64,000 nucleotides of DNA from positions 40,001-104,000 of the forward strand of contig PBUB01000015.1 in the NCBI GenBank assembly GCA_002729885.1. The letters run 5' to 3'. The notes beneath the pieces were generated by a model. It did no database searches. It saw only the letters and a list, made by a program, of their open reading frames with translations, and was not told the origin of the DNA. How positions within the stretch are numbered: position 1 is the first letter of the stretch; every line of letters begins with the position of its first letter. The position numbers were made by a program, and so were the translations under genes. This DNA is from Spirochaetaceae bacterium. GTDB taxonomy: Bacteria; Spirochaetota; Leptospiria; Leptospirales; Leptonemataceae. This document shows, one piece after another, positions 35,728-44,531 of the stretch.

Positions 35728-36327
35728 TCAATCCATATCGAATAGCTCTTTCTCAATAATAGAACATAGAATCTGACCTATCATGATGTGAGATTCCTGA
35801 ATGCGGGCGGTTTCTTCCGAAGGCACTACAAGAGCAATGTCTACCAGGTCGGACCTTTCCTGGATGATGCGCCCCCCGGAGCCGCCGGTTAGCAATATGG
35901 TGCGAACTCCGGCTCTGCGGGCTTCTTCCAGACCCAGCTCAATGTTGCGGGAGTTTCCAGATGTTGTAATTCCTACCAGCACATCCTCTGGCTTGCCAAA
36001 TGCCTCGACCTGGCGTGCAAAGATGCGGTCATATCCGTAATCGTTTCCACAGGCTGTAATCACACTGGGATCCACGGACAGAGAAAGAGCCGGAAGGGCT
36101 TTACGCTCATTTCCCCCTTTGTACCGGACCACCAGTTCTGCCGCTATGTGCTGGGCATCACCGGCCGATCCGCCATTCCCGCAGAACATAGCTTTGCGTC
36201 CTTTCTGCAGGGAACGGGAAAGCATTCTGCCTGCAGCAACGATCTGATCCAGCAGTTCAGAATCATCAGCTATTCTCTGCTTGGTATCTATAGACCTGAG
36301 TATTTGATCCTTTACCAGATTTTGCAC
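35728..36327 (-). CDS. gmhA: Phosphoheptose isomerase GmhA
   Basis: SIS-domain enzyme that converts sedoheptulose 7-phosphate to D-glycero-D-manno-heptose 7-phosphate, the first step of LPS heptose synthesis. 199 residues, close to E. coli GmhA (192). Diagnostic segments are FCGNGGSAGDAQHIAAELVVRYK, LSVDPSVITACGNDYGYDRIFARQ, VGITTSGNSRNI and the C-terminal QESHIMIGQILCSIIE, including the Zn/active-site His and Glu. The start is GTG 36327 with a weak Shine-Dalgarno. It is first in an operon with a ROK kinase and a small membrane protein; hldE and the later heptose genes are not in the window. Confidence 0.92.
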   Translation of the reverse strand: MQNLVKDQILRSIDTKQRIADDSELLDQIVAAGRMLSRSLQKGRKAMFCGNGGSAGDAQHIAAELVVRYKGGNERKALPALSLSVDPSVITACGNDYGYDRIFARQVEAFGKPEDVLVGITTSGNSRNIELGLEEARRAGVRTILLTGGSGGRIIQERSDLVDIALVVPSEETARIQESHIMIGQILCSIIEKELFDMD

Positions 36328-36440
36328 ATTTCCAGTTAGGGACCTGCCCGCTACCGGTCAAAGCCTTTCAGTGACACTCCATATTACAAAGCATCACAAA
36401 ATGTAGGTGCTCATGGCCCCGGATATCCGAAGTTTACAGT

Positions 36441-37025
36441 ATGGACCCGCAGGAAGACCTTGTATACGTTATTGATTTTATTCTGAATCGGGCCAACCCG
36501 GAGGCCCTGGAAGCAGTGCGCATGGCTCTGGAACGTCGCGGTGGCGGCCAGCCCTCTCGATTCACCGGTCCCATGGGTGGTACCGGCATGACTTCTGACC
36601 ATGGAAATGTCATGGATATCCAGAGCATCGCGAAGAAATATGCAGATGAACTCCAGGCATCCATTGACATCGATATTCCGGGCATGTCTCGCAGGCTGGT
36701 TCGAAATATGATTAAGACCCATGAGCCCACCATCCCGGAAGAGCACCTGGATGCCCTGGTGGATCATTTTGTGCCGGATCCCAATCGGCCCTCTCCATCC
36801 GCAGAAAGCAACATTCCCAGGGATGTGCTAGTTACCATGGTTCGGCAATTTGTGGATTACTCCGTTGGCCGTATGAAAGACCGGGAGCTCAAGGAATTGA
36901 AGTCTGCCTCTCCGGACTGGGTGGAGAAATACTGGAATGCCTTTCCAGACCATGTGCGAAAACTGGTTTCTGACCTCATTCGTGGAAATATGGGAGAAAA
37001 GGAATTCTGGCAGAAAATCAATTGA
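36441..37025 (+). CDS. Conserved cytoplasmic protein of unknown function
   Basis: 194 residues, no signal peptide or membrane helix. It begins with an acidic helical segment (VYVIDFILNRANPEALEAVRMALE), then a Gly/Arg/Met-rich linker around 30-55. A helical remainder follows, with motifs such as MSRRLVRNMIKTHEPTIPEEHL, VTMVRQFVDYSVGRM and DHVRKLVSDLIRGNMGEKEFW. I do not recognise a named domain. It is divergent from gmhA with a 113-base spacer and lies 33 bases before a PlsC-like gene on the same strand, so it may belong to a lipid-related operon. No ribosome site is obvious before ATG 36441. Confidence 0.65.
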   Translation: MDPQEDLVYVIDFILNRANPEALEAVRMALERRGGGQPSRFTGPMGGTGMTSDHGNVMDIQSIAKKYADELQASIDIDIPGMSRRLVRNMIKTHEPTIPEEHLDALVDHFVPDPNRPSPSAESNIPRDVLVTMVRQFVDYSVGRMKDRELKELKSASPDWVEKYWNAFPDHVRKLVSDLIRGNMGEKEFWQKIN

Positions 37026-37058
37026 ATGGAGAGGGGCTTTGCTACGTTCTGCTAGTCT

Positions 37059-38336
37059 GTGGAGCTAGATCCCTTTATTCCAGTGCGTCCCCGGGCCGAC
37101 GCAAACATGAAAGAGAACTTTCAGGCCCTGTGCGAACAATGCGGTCCGAAGCTTCCCGGTAGAGGCAAGCTACTACATTCCATCAGTTATTATCCTAAAC
37201 TACTGGAAGCTGCCTATGTGGCCGGCTACGATTACATTCCACCGGTAACGGAATCCGCTCCCATCATGTGCTTTTCGCACAAGAAGATTCACGATGTGAT
37301 GGCCCTGGCCCAGTATATGATTGGCCGGGAAGTAAACCGCTTCCATAATCTTACGCTGGTAGCCCAGGGCGGACTGTTCCATGGTATCTTTCCCTACCAG
37401 GATATGATGCCAGGATTCGTCAAGAATCAGCTTTTCAAGCTACCCGCTGGATGGAGCTCTCGCATCATTGCTCGTTATTTTCGTGGCTTGTTTGAGGATC
37501 TAAACGCTTACCCGGTGTACCGCGATGGATCGGATCTTCCAACATCGGAAGCGGAGTACAAACATCCGCGATTCGCCGGCCCCCAGGTCACTGGTATGAG
37601 CTATCAGGATTTCCATCGATATACCAGAAAGCAAACAGCCAAATCCGTACTTCAGGTGCAGCGCGAAATGGAAGAGAAGAATCGTTCCTTCGTCATATTA
37701 CCCGAAGGGCGGTACTGTCACGATGGCCGAATCAGCGAGCTACTGGATCTGGCAGCCTATGCCTCTCATCGCAAGTCGAGACCCATCATCTATACTACGC
37801 TTTCTTACGAAGAACTGTGCCCGGATGCGCTGGGAAAAATCGAAGTATTTATGTATACAGCCCCTGCAGTGCAGCCGCCGGAATCCAGAAGCGATTTCAA
37901 GGCCCATATGCAAAAAGGAAGGGAACTGCTACAAAATAATACGACGGTTCTGGCTTCCAGCATCCTGGCCGCGGCTACATTCATGGAACTGGAAAAGGGA
38001 CCTGTGATATCTCGACAATCTCTGCACCACAGCTTTGAAGAGCTCAGCAGCAAGGTTTTGAACTCTCATTTGATTTTTGATCCCAGACTGAAGAGCCCGG
38101 AGTTTCGCAAGGAACGATGGAGCCGATTCCTCTCGCGCAAAGCATTCAAATGGTTTTCCATTCGCGGCGACGCCATGAAGGTTCGTGCCCGTAGAATCCT
38201 GAAATATGATGATGGAGAAAGAACGGTTCCGGATCTACTCTGGAATATCAATAATGCCATCCATGCCGCTGAAGTATTTGGCCTGGATCCAGAAAGAGTT
38301 AAGCCGGAGATATTTCAATCCCTGGTGGAAGCCTGA
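37059..38336 (+). CDS. Divergent PlsC-like acyltransferase domain protein
   Basis: 425 residues from GTG 37059; ATG 37107 is an alternative, and neither has a good Shine-Dalgarno. The segment PIMCFSHKKIHDV resembles acyltransferase motif I (NHxxxxD, here SHKKIHD), and VILPEGRYCHDG resembles motif III (FPEGTR). Position and spacing (about 110 and 212) fit a glycerophospholipid acyltransferase fold with long extra N- and C-terminal parts. The hydrophobic core LTLVAQGGLFHGIFP lies between them. It is likely a lipid acyltransferase of an unusual subfamily; acceptor and acyl donor are unknown. A second PlsC-like gene lies at 48137-49420. Confidence 0.65.
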   Translation: MELDPFIPVRPRADANMKENFQALCEQCGPKLPGRGKLLHSISYYPKLLEAAYVAGYDYIPPVTESAPIMCFSHKKIHDVMALAQYMIGREVNRFHNLTLVAQGGLFHGIFPYQDMMPGFVKNQLFKLPAGWSSRIIARYFRGLFEDLNAYPVYRDGSDLPTSEAEYKHPRFAGPQVTGMSYQDFHRYTRKQTAKSVLQVQREMEEKNRSFVILPEGRYCHDGRISELLDLAAYASHRKSRPIIYTTLSYEELCPDALGKIEVFMYTAPAVQPPESRSDFKAHMQKGRELLQNNTTVLASSILAAATFMELEKGPVISRQSLHHSFEELSSKVLNSHLIFDPRLKSPEFRKERWSRFLSRKAFKWFSIRGDAMKVRARRILKYDDGERTVPDLLWNINNAIHAAEVFGLDPERVKPEIFQSLVEA

Positions 38337-38700
38337 ACTCAGGTTTCTACTATTGATGCGTCGCATACTCTCCACTTTCGCAGGCCAAAAAAGCCCCGGG
38401 TTCCTTTCTTTGACGACGATCCCGGATCTATCCGAGAACCTACATCAAAAAGAATACTGGCTCGCTGCACCGGATTTAAGAAAATCTTAACGGTGCGCAT
38501 ACGTCTCTTCAAGCACTTCAATCCAGATCCTTTCATGCTCCAGAATTCGGACTTTCGTATCCGTATTCTGGTATTCGGATCCACCGGAACACTTCCAAAC
38601 CATCCTGAGATTTTTACTTGCCGAACCAGCCCTGCCGGACTTTCCTGATCGGATAGGATACCCCCCTACCCTATATTGATCGGGTATCCGGGAGCCATCT
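38337..38700. other. Non-coding stretch before the DUF2892-like gene
   Basis: These 364 bases hold no ORF with a ribosome site. Two related GATCGG-containing segments (near 38648 and 38678) flank a C-rich run just before the next gene and may be part of its promoter region. No tRNA, riboswitch or clear terminator was recognised. Confidence 0.4.
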
Positions 38701-38937
38701 ATGACCGTAGAAAGAATTGTTCGAATTGTAGCAGGATTTTTTGTATTGCTATCTCTATCTCTGGGAGTGGAAGCCAGCCCTATTTTTCAACACCAGTACT
38801 GGCTATTCTTTACGGCATTTGTGGGGCTGAATCTGTTTCAAAGCGGTTTCAGTACATTCTGTCCCCTGGCCACCATCCTGGAAAAGCTGGGTGTAAAAAC
38901 CCAGGCAGCCTGCAGGACAGAAACCAGCAAAGCCTGA
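38701..38937 (+). CDS. Small DUF2892-type membrane protein
   Basis: 78 residues with two membrane helices (IVRIVAGFFVLLSLSLGV and YWLFFTAFVGLNLFQSGF), followed by the FCPLATILEKLG signature typical of DUF2892 proteins (the membrane domain found fused to rhodanese in YgaP). The Cys in FCPL is conserved in the family and is often linked to sulfur or redox chemistry. GGGAG lies seven bases before the ATG. No rhodanese is adjacent here; an exported protein of unknown function follows 45 bases downstream. Confidence 0.85.
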   Translation: MTVERIVRIVAGFFVLLSLSLGVEASPIFQHQYWLFFTAFVGLNLFQSGFSTFCPLATILEKLGVKTQAACRTETSKA

Positions 38938-38981
38938 CCTCCCGTTAAGTTTTTTTATCCAGGGGCGATATTCGCCTCAGG

Positions 38982-40079
38982 ATGAGACAATATTTAGCAA
39001 TCATTTTCGCATCGATTATTGGTGTATCGGCCCTTATTTCAGCGCCTCGGACCCGGGATGATTTAGATGATCCTGATCTGGATCGCGAACGTCGTGAGGC
39101 GATCATTCGGGCGCAACAGGAGAAATGGGGAGTGGAAGAAGAGCCGGCACCTGCGGTTCAGTGGCCGGGTCCCGCTGCTATTTTGCGGAGATTGCTGAAA
39201 GTCGAAACCATTACCTTTGATCCAGCTTATTCGCGCCAGCTTCAGCTGGGAGAAATGACACTTAGAATACCTGCCGGAAGTTTTACCGGACCTTCTGTTG
39301 AGGTGCGAGCCATAGTTCTAAAAACCCCGGCAGATTTTGCTCTGGCCGGGATTCCCCTGGAGTATAAGGAGTCCGGCAATACGGTGGTACTTCAGTCCGA
39401 TGGAATGTTTCATCTGGAGTTTTTCCAGAACGGAAAGCAGGTAGAACCATCGTCTTCTATATCCGTCTTAATGCAGCCCGGGACCTCCGATGCCATGAAT
39501 ATGTACAGGCTGGACGGAAAGTCGTGGACGGACGTAGGCTCTACGGGAATGGTCACGGACTGGCCGGAAGGCTGCGACGTTCGAAAAAGCCTCACAGAGC
39601 CTTTGCTCTTACTTGTGGAATCTCCCTACTGCGAAGGCGAATATCCCAGCGTTCGAATCTATCGCAACATCAATCAGGGAGGATGGTGGAACTTCGATAA
39701 GCCCGCAGAAAACATCACCTGTCTTACGGGAACATTTGAACCGCCGAACGAGGATTTTCAAATAATCCTGCAGGCAGCAGGCATGGATTACCTGGGACTG
39801 AGTCATGCTCGTCGCAAAGGAAAACGATTCGCAGTCAACGTTGCAGCTGACCATAAAGTGAAGATCTACTCTCTGGTCACAGACCGAAAATCAAGAAGCG
39901 TCTACATCGGAAGCCTGGAGCCGATCCAGTCCCCCGGAAACACAGCCTTTGCAACCGACCAGGATTTCAGCAAGTGCACTGATGTGGGAGAACTGAAGCT
40001 CAAGCGCACCGGCGTTCGTCTGCTCACGGATCGAAAGGCTCTGCTGGAGGCCATTGGATTACCGGAAGGCGGGCTGTAG
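38982..40079 (+). CDS. Exported protein of unknown function
   Basis: 365 residues. The N-terminal signal (RQYLAIIFASIIGVSALIS) leads to an acidic, Arg-rich segment (DDLDDPDLDRERREAI) and then beta-rich domains. The stretch LRIPAGSF ... VEVRAIVLKTPADFAL ... FHLEFFQNGKQ ... SVLMQPGTSDAMNMYRLDGKSW resembles bacterial ZU5-like or carboxypeptidase-regulatory-like modules seen in surface proteins. A second Cys- and Trp-containing domain follows from about 215. I cannot assign a function. It is convergent with hisC. The only SD-like sequence, AGG, is immediately beside the ATG. Confidence 0.65.
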   Translation: MRQYLAIIFASIIGVSALISAPRTRDDLDDPDLDRERREAIIRAQQEKWGVEEEPAPAVQWPGPAAILRRLLKVETITFDPAYSRQLQLGEMTLRIPAGSFTGPSVEVRAIVLKTPADFALAGIPLEYKESGNTVVLQSDGMFHLEFFQNGKQVEPSSSISVLMQPGTSDAMNMYRLDGKSWTDVGSTGMVTDWPEGCDVRKSLTEPLLLLVESPYCEGEYPSVRIYRNINQGGWWNFDKPAENITCLTGTFEPPNEDFQIILQAAGMDYLGLSHARRKGKRFAVNVAADHKVKIYSLVTDRKSRSVYIGSLEPIQSPGNTAFATDQDFSKCTDVGELKLKRTGVRLLTDRKALLEAIGLPEGGL

Positions 40080-40112
40080 AAAATCCCCTTCCTGGTAGCC
40101 CGGCTCTTTAAG

Positions 40113-40132
40113 CTGAGAAAGGACAATCTCAG
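40113..40132. terminator. Hairpin between convergent genes
   Basis: CTGAGA-AAGGACAA-TCTCAG is a perfect 6-base stem with an 8-base loop, midway between the convergent stops at 40079 and 40157. T-runs are absent on both sides, so termination is only a possibility. Confidence 0.25.
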
Positions 40133-40156
40133 GATCGGAGCAACCAATGGCTGGAT

Positions 40157-41260
40157 CTAATCGAGAATCTCATCCAGAGAGGCCAGTACACGATCCATTT
40201 GCTCATCTGTTCCAACGCTTATCCGTAGATACTCACGCACTCGAGGATGAGAAAAATATCGAATGAGGATGTTTCGCTTTTCCATCTCTTCCTGGATTCT
40301 TGCGGCCTGCTCCGGGCTCCCTGCAGGAACCCGGGCCAGTACAAAGTTTGTAGAAGAAGGAATACAGCGAAATCCCCTGGCTGTAAGGCCTTGAATCAAT
40401 TTCTCTCGACTGGTCTTGATCCTATTTGCATTATCCGTCTGCCAGGAAACATCCAGGATTGCAGCCCTTGCCGCCACCTGCGCCGCCCGAGAAAGATTGT
40501 AGGAGTCTCGAATCTTATCCATCTGCTGGATGAGTTCTGGGTGTGCCACCATCCAGCCAATGCGAAGTCCTGCCAGAGACCAGGCTTTGGAAAAAGTCGA
40601 GGTGCAAATTAGATTCGCATACCTGTTTCCAGCAAGAGTCATGAAACTCTTTTCTGCGAAGGGACTGTAGGCCTCATCCAGAATAACCCATCCTGGAAAG
40701 GTTTGAATGAATCTTTCCAGATCCTCGGCCGATTCGTCCAGACCTGTGGGAGCATTTGGCATGGCCATAATAGCTACTCGGGCCGGAGACGTGGATTCCC
40801 GGGATGCTTTCAGAAGGCCCTCGAAATCTATGTGAAAATCATCCTTTAAGGGGACGGACCGAAAGTTTAAACCTGCCGCTCGCGCCAGCACCGGATACAG
40901 ACTGTAGGTGGGATCCGGCATTACAAAGGTATCTCCCGGATCCATCAACCCGCGAAAGAGGATGGCCAGGATTTCATCGGAACCGTTGCCTGCCAGAACC
41001 GAGTCAGGGGACAGACCCAGAGTAGTTTCTATGGCGCCTCTCAATTCATGCGAGCGGGGGGAAGGATACTTTTCCAGAGCCGTTTTTTCTGGATCTGCCA
41101 GATTCTGTAGAGCTTCGAACACCGCTCGGGAAGGACGATAGGGATTCTCATTGCTATTTAGCTTCAGGATGCTGGAATCATTCTTTTGCAGGCCAGGGAC
41201 ATAGCCATGCATTCCGCGCACCCGCTCCGGCAATTGTTCTAGCATTTCCTGGATTTTCAC
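40157..41260 (-). CDS. hisC: Histidinol-phosphate aminotransferase HisC
   Basis: PLP enzyme of histidine biosynthesis that converts imidazole-acetol phosphate to histidinol phosphate; 367 residues, the usual HisC length. Features in order are the N-terminal YVPG and LNSNENP substrate-binding block, LAGNGSDEILAILF, the Asn of MPNAPTG, VILDEAYSPF (PLP-pyridine Asp), the Schiff-base Lys in STFSKAWSLAGLRIGW, and the C-terminal Arg in YLRISVG. The start is GTG 41260 after GGAG with short spacing. It stands alone, about 40 bases from the EAL gene on the same strand; the rest of the his pathway is elsewhere. Broader specificity for aromatic substrates cannot be excluded. Confidence 0.92.
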   Translation of the reverse strand: MKIQEMLEQLPERVRGMHGYVPGLQKNDSSILKLNSNENPYRPSRAVFEALQNLADPEKTALEKYPSPRSHELRGAIETTLGLSPDSVLAGNGSDEILAILFRGLMDPGDTFVMPDPTYSLYPVLARAAGLNFRSVPLKDDFHIDFEGLLKASRESTSPARVAIMAMPNAPTGLDESAEDLERFIQTFPGWVILDEAYSPFAEKSFMTLAGNRYANLICTSTFSKAWSLAGLRIGWMVAHPELIQQMDKIRDSYNLSRAAQVAARAAILDVSWQTDNANRIKTSREKLIQGLTARGFRCIPSSTNFVLARVPAGSPEQAARIQEEMEKRNILIRYFSHPRVREYLRISVGTDEQMDRVLASLDEILD

Positions 41261-41300
41261 AGCTCCAACAATCCAGCTGGCTCTGTGGAATCATCCATTT

Positions 41301-42308
41301 TTAGAAGTGGTACAGTGAGCCGTTCTGTGAAATCTCGGCCACGGACTCTTCTTGAAAACATGAGTCCATTTCCAGGCTCTTGAGCTCAAAGCTGGGCTCA
41401 GCAAAATAGAAGCCCTGCCTGTACTGGATGCCCAGATTGAGGATGGAGTGAAATTCCAGACCGGTTTCAATTCCTTCTGCAATCAACTTGATTCCCAGTT
41501 TATTACAGATATTTACCAGACTTTCCACGATAACATATTTTACCGGCTCTCGATGAATCCTCTGGATAAAGTATCGATCAATCTTGAGATAATCGGGCTG
41601 AACCGAAGCCAGCATCTTGAGACCTGCATAACCGGAGCCAAAGTCATCAATAGCAATCTTATAGCCCTGTTCCCGGTAGTGAGAAATGGTGCGAGCAAAT
41701 AGTTCGTAGTTCTGGATGGCTGTCTCTTCCGTTATCTCCAGAACAATCTGTTCCTTTCGTAAGCCTGCTGCATCTACCAATCCGTCGGTACGCCCCACAG
41801 AGTGATGGGGACTGAGAAGGCTTTCAGGACAGACGTTGATGAATAGCCGATTCTTCCATTGAGCGGATGCGGACTGCTGGAGAATCTGCTCCCTACAATA
41901 AAAATCCAGTTCCATGATCCAGTTGGATTCCCTGGCGCGAAAAAAGATGGTCTCCGGAGAAACATGATTACGGGGCACCGCTCGCTCCATAGAGTTTTGC
42001 TGATTCCGGGAGCCCTGGACAGCGTTACCGACAAATCGCATCAATGCTTCAACACCGTGCAACCTGCCGTCGGTTTCGAAGATGGGCTGAAAAGCTACCC
42101 GGCTAAAATCGAAACCGAGATCCGATTGCATGGCCATCTGATGTTCTACTACAGACATGGCATCAGATAATCCATATTCTATGACCTTTCCTTTACAGGC
42201 CTGTAACGAGAGATCATTAAAGTCCCGGTTCCACAGCATCCTGAAATCTCCGGTGATGCGGACGGCAGAAGCAAGATCCTGAAAGTATCGATGCTCACCG
42301 TGCGGCAA
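41301..42308 (-). CDS. EAL-domain c-di-GMP phosphodiesterase
   Basis: 335 residues; the first ~70 are a small N-terminal region with no recognisable domain. The EAL domain (about 68-310) keeps all expected catalytic blocks: GVEALMRF (EAL), FINVCPES, VLEITEE, IDDFGSGYAG, LKIDRYF, IAEGIET and the QGFYFAEP end. It should therefore hydrolyse c-di-GMP to pGpG. The TTG start at 42308 lacks a ribosome site, and starts nearer the domain are possible. It is divergent from a GGDEF-EAL protein with only 34 bases between the predicted starts, suggesting shared control of c-di-GMP turnover. Confidence 0.9.
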   Translation of the reverse strand: MPHGEHRYFQDLASAVRITGDFRMLWNRDFNDLSLQACKGKVIEYGLSDAMSVVEHQMAMQSDLGFDFSRVAFQPIFETDGRLHGVEALMRFVGNAVQGSRNQQNSMERAVPRNHVSPETIFFRARESNWIMELDFYCREQILQQSASAQWKNRLFINVCPESLLSPHHSVGRTDGLVDAAGLRKEQIVLEITEETAIQNYELFARTISHYREQGYKIAIDDFGSGYAGLKMLASVQPDYLKIDRYFIQRIHREPVKYVIVESLVNICNKLGIKLIAEGIETGLEFHSILNLGIQYRQGFYFAEPSFELKSLEMDSCFQEESVAEISQNGSLYHF

Positions 42309-42342
42309 TGGACAGCACCGGTGATGCCAATCGAACTATGAA

Positions 42343-44481
42343 TTGATAAAAAATATTGATGACTTCATGGACCGGACATGCACACTTCCTGGAAGCATGA
42401 TTGGCTCTTCGTATACTCCCCTCAGAATCCTGGCCGTGGACGATGATCCTGTGGCACTGCTACTCTACCGTCGTGTGATGGAAGACCTGGTGGAACTGGA
42501 AACCTTCCCGGACGCAGAGTCCGCGCTGGAATCCTTTCTGAAGAATCCGGCTCAAATCATTTTACTGGACTGGCTACTTCCCGGTATGGATGGGCTGGAA
42601 CTGGCAAAACGTATACGTCAGCAGCCAGGTACTGAAGATGTGCAAATCCTGGTAGTTACCGGTCGAGAAGAGTCAGACAGCTTGAAAAGAGCCCTGGAAT
42701 CTGGTGCCAACGATTACCTGGAAAAGCCTGTATCTCCAGAGCAACTGATGACAAGGGTAGAAATTGCCAGACGAAACCTGGAAATACGGCAGGAAAAACG
42801 CAAAAGCGAAAGTAAAGGTGCACTCATGCTTCGCGTCTTTGACAACAGCATGCATGGGATACTAATCACCGACCGGGACAACAGGATCATCTACACCAAC
42901 CGGGCCTTTTCCAGAATTACAGGGTATCAGGCACAGGAAGCTCTGGGGCAGACGCCGGCTTTCTTGAGCTCCGGATTTCATAGCGAAGCATTCTACGAAC
43001 AGCTATGGGAGTCCATCAACAAGCACGGAGGATGGAAGGGGGAGATCTGGAACAAACGCAAGAACGGAGATATCTATCCGGAATGGCTTGAAATCTCTAC
43101 AGTTCTAAACGAGAGCCGGGAGCTGACTCATTTTATTGCACACTTCTCCGACATTTCTCAGAAGAAGCAAAACGAAGAACAGCTAAGGTATCTTGCATCC
43201 TACGATACTCTGACCGGACTGCCCAATCGAAATCACTTTCTTGAAATTCTAAATAGATCTCTGCTCCGGGCCCGGGAGATGCATCATAAGGGAGCCATTC
43301 TATTTCTGGATCTGGATCGGTTCCAGGTCATCAATGATACATTATCCCATGGGTCAGGGGATCTACTATTGCGTCTGGTGAGCGAAAGGCTGAAAAAGAT
43401 GATAGGTCCTACAGATACACTTTCGCGTACCGGAGGAGACGAATTCGCTCTTCTTATTGATTCTCTTTCATCTCTGGATCAGCCAATTCAAATTGTAGAA
43501 GCAATCATGGCGCAGTTCAATGAACCTTTTCATATTGAGGAGCAGGAAATCTTTGTTTCAGCCAGCACCGGCATCTGTATTTTTCCGGATGATGGAGAAG
43601 ATCCAGACGCTTTGCTTCGAAACGTGGACATGGCCATGTATAGGGCCAAGGAGATCGGACGAAACACCTATCATTTTTATTCACCAGAAATTAATACCAG
43701 AGCTTTTGAACACCTGGCTCTGGAAGCCAGCCTTCGACGGGCCATTGAAAAGGATGAATTCATTCTTCATTTTCAGCCATTGATTTCTACAGAGGATTCC
43801 AGGGCAGTAGCCACAGAAGCGCTGATTCGCTGGGAGCACCCGGAACTGGGAATGGTGTCTCCGGCACGCTTCATTCCGATGGCAGAGGAGACCGGCTTAA
43901 TCGTTCCCATGGGTCAGATGGTTATGGAAAAGGCCTGCCGGGCTTTCGTGGACCTGGGCAGAGAATCCGAAGGACTGGATTATATATCGGTGAACGTGTC
44001 TGCCAGGCAGTTCTTCCAGGAGGGATTTCTGGAAATGGTGGATGCCACCCTGGAAAAAACCTCCATGAACCCCCGGAACCTGGAACTGGAACTAACTGAA
44101 AGCGCATTCATTCAGGATGTGGATCGCACGGTGGAGTTACTGGATCAACTGAGAAAAAGAGGTGTGAAACTGGCCATCGACGATTTCGGTACGGGCTTTT
44201 CCTCATTGAGCTATTTGAAGCGATTCCCTCTGGATACACTGAAAATCGATCAGTCATTTATCAAAGATATTCATAAGAATCAAGATGACCTGGCAATTGT
44301 GCGAGCCATCATCGCATTGGCCCGGGTGATGAAGCTAAGAATCGTGGCGGAAGGTGTAGAAACGGAAGAGCATGCCAGCATTCTGAGGCGAGAAGGTTGT
44401 AACATTTTGCAGGGATATCTGTATTCCAGGCCTCTTCCCCTGGGAGAACTTCAAACCTTTTTAACCAGTCCAGTCCTTTAA
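42343..44481 (+). CDS. REC-PAS-GGDEF-EAL c-di-GMP signalling protein
   Basis: 712 residues from TTG 42343; ATG 42367 or 42397 are alternatives and none has a clear Shine-Dalgarno. Order of domains: receiver (about 27-145, phospho-acceptor Asp76 in LLDWLLPG, Lys near 128 in YLEKPVSP), PAS (about 160-280, with NRIIYTNRAFSRITGY), GGDEF (about 285-445, SRTGGDEFALLID intact), EAL (about 465-705, ATEALIRWEHPELG, YISVNVSARQF, LELTESAF, IDDFGTGFSS, LKIDQSF, IVAEGVET). Both output motifs are intact, so it can be cyclase and phosphodiesterase, with net activity set by phosphorylation and the PAS ligand. It has no membrane segment and is divergent from an EAL-only protein. The cognate kinase is unknown. 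Confidence 0.93.
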   Translation: MIKNIDDFMDRTCTLPGSMIGSSYTPLRILAVDDDPVALLLYRRVMEDLVELETFPDAESALESFLKNPAQIILLDWLLPGMDGLELAKRIRQQPGTEDVQILVVTGREESDSLKRALESGANDYLEKPVSPEQLMTRVEIARRNLEIRQEKRKSESKGALMLRVFDNSMHGILITDRDNRIIYTNRAFSRITGYQAQEALGQTPAFLSSGFHSEAFYEQLWESINKHGGWKGEIWNKRKNGDIYPEWLEISTVLNESRELTHFIAHFSDISQKKQNEEQLRYLASYDTLTGLPNRNHFLEILNRSLLRAREMHHKGAILFLDLDRFQVINDTLSHGSGDLLLRLVSERLKKMIGPTDTLSRTGGDEFALLIDSLSSLDQPIQIVEAIMAQFNEPFHIEEQEIFVSASTGICIFPDDGEDPDALLRNVDMAMYRAKEIGRNTYHFYSPEINTRAFEHLALEASLRRAIEKDEFILHFQPLISTEDSRAVATEALIRWEHPELGMVSPARFIPMAEETGLIVPMGQMVMEKACRAFVDLGRESEGLDYISVNVSARQFFQEGFLEMVDATLEKTSMNPRNLELELTESAFIQDVDRTVELLDQLRKRGVKLAIDDFGTGFSSLSYLKRFPLDTLKIDQSFIKDIHKNQDDLAIVRAIIALARVMKLRIVAEGVETEEHASILRREGCNILQGYLYSRPLPLGELQTFLTSPVL

Positions 44482-44531
44482 GCATCCACAGATTAAGCAT
44501 TTACAGATTCCATCGTGCTTTCCTGGCGTTG

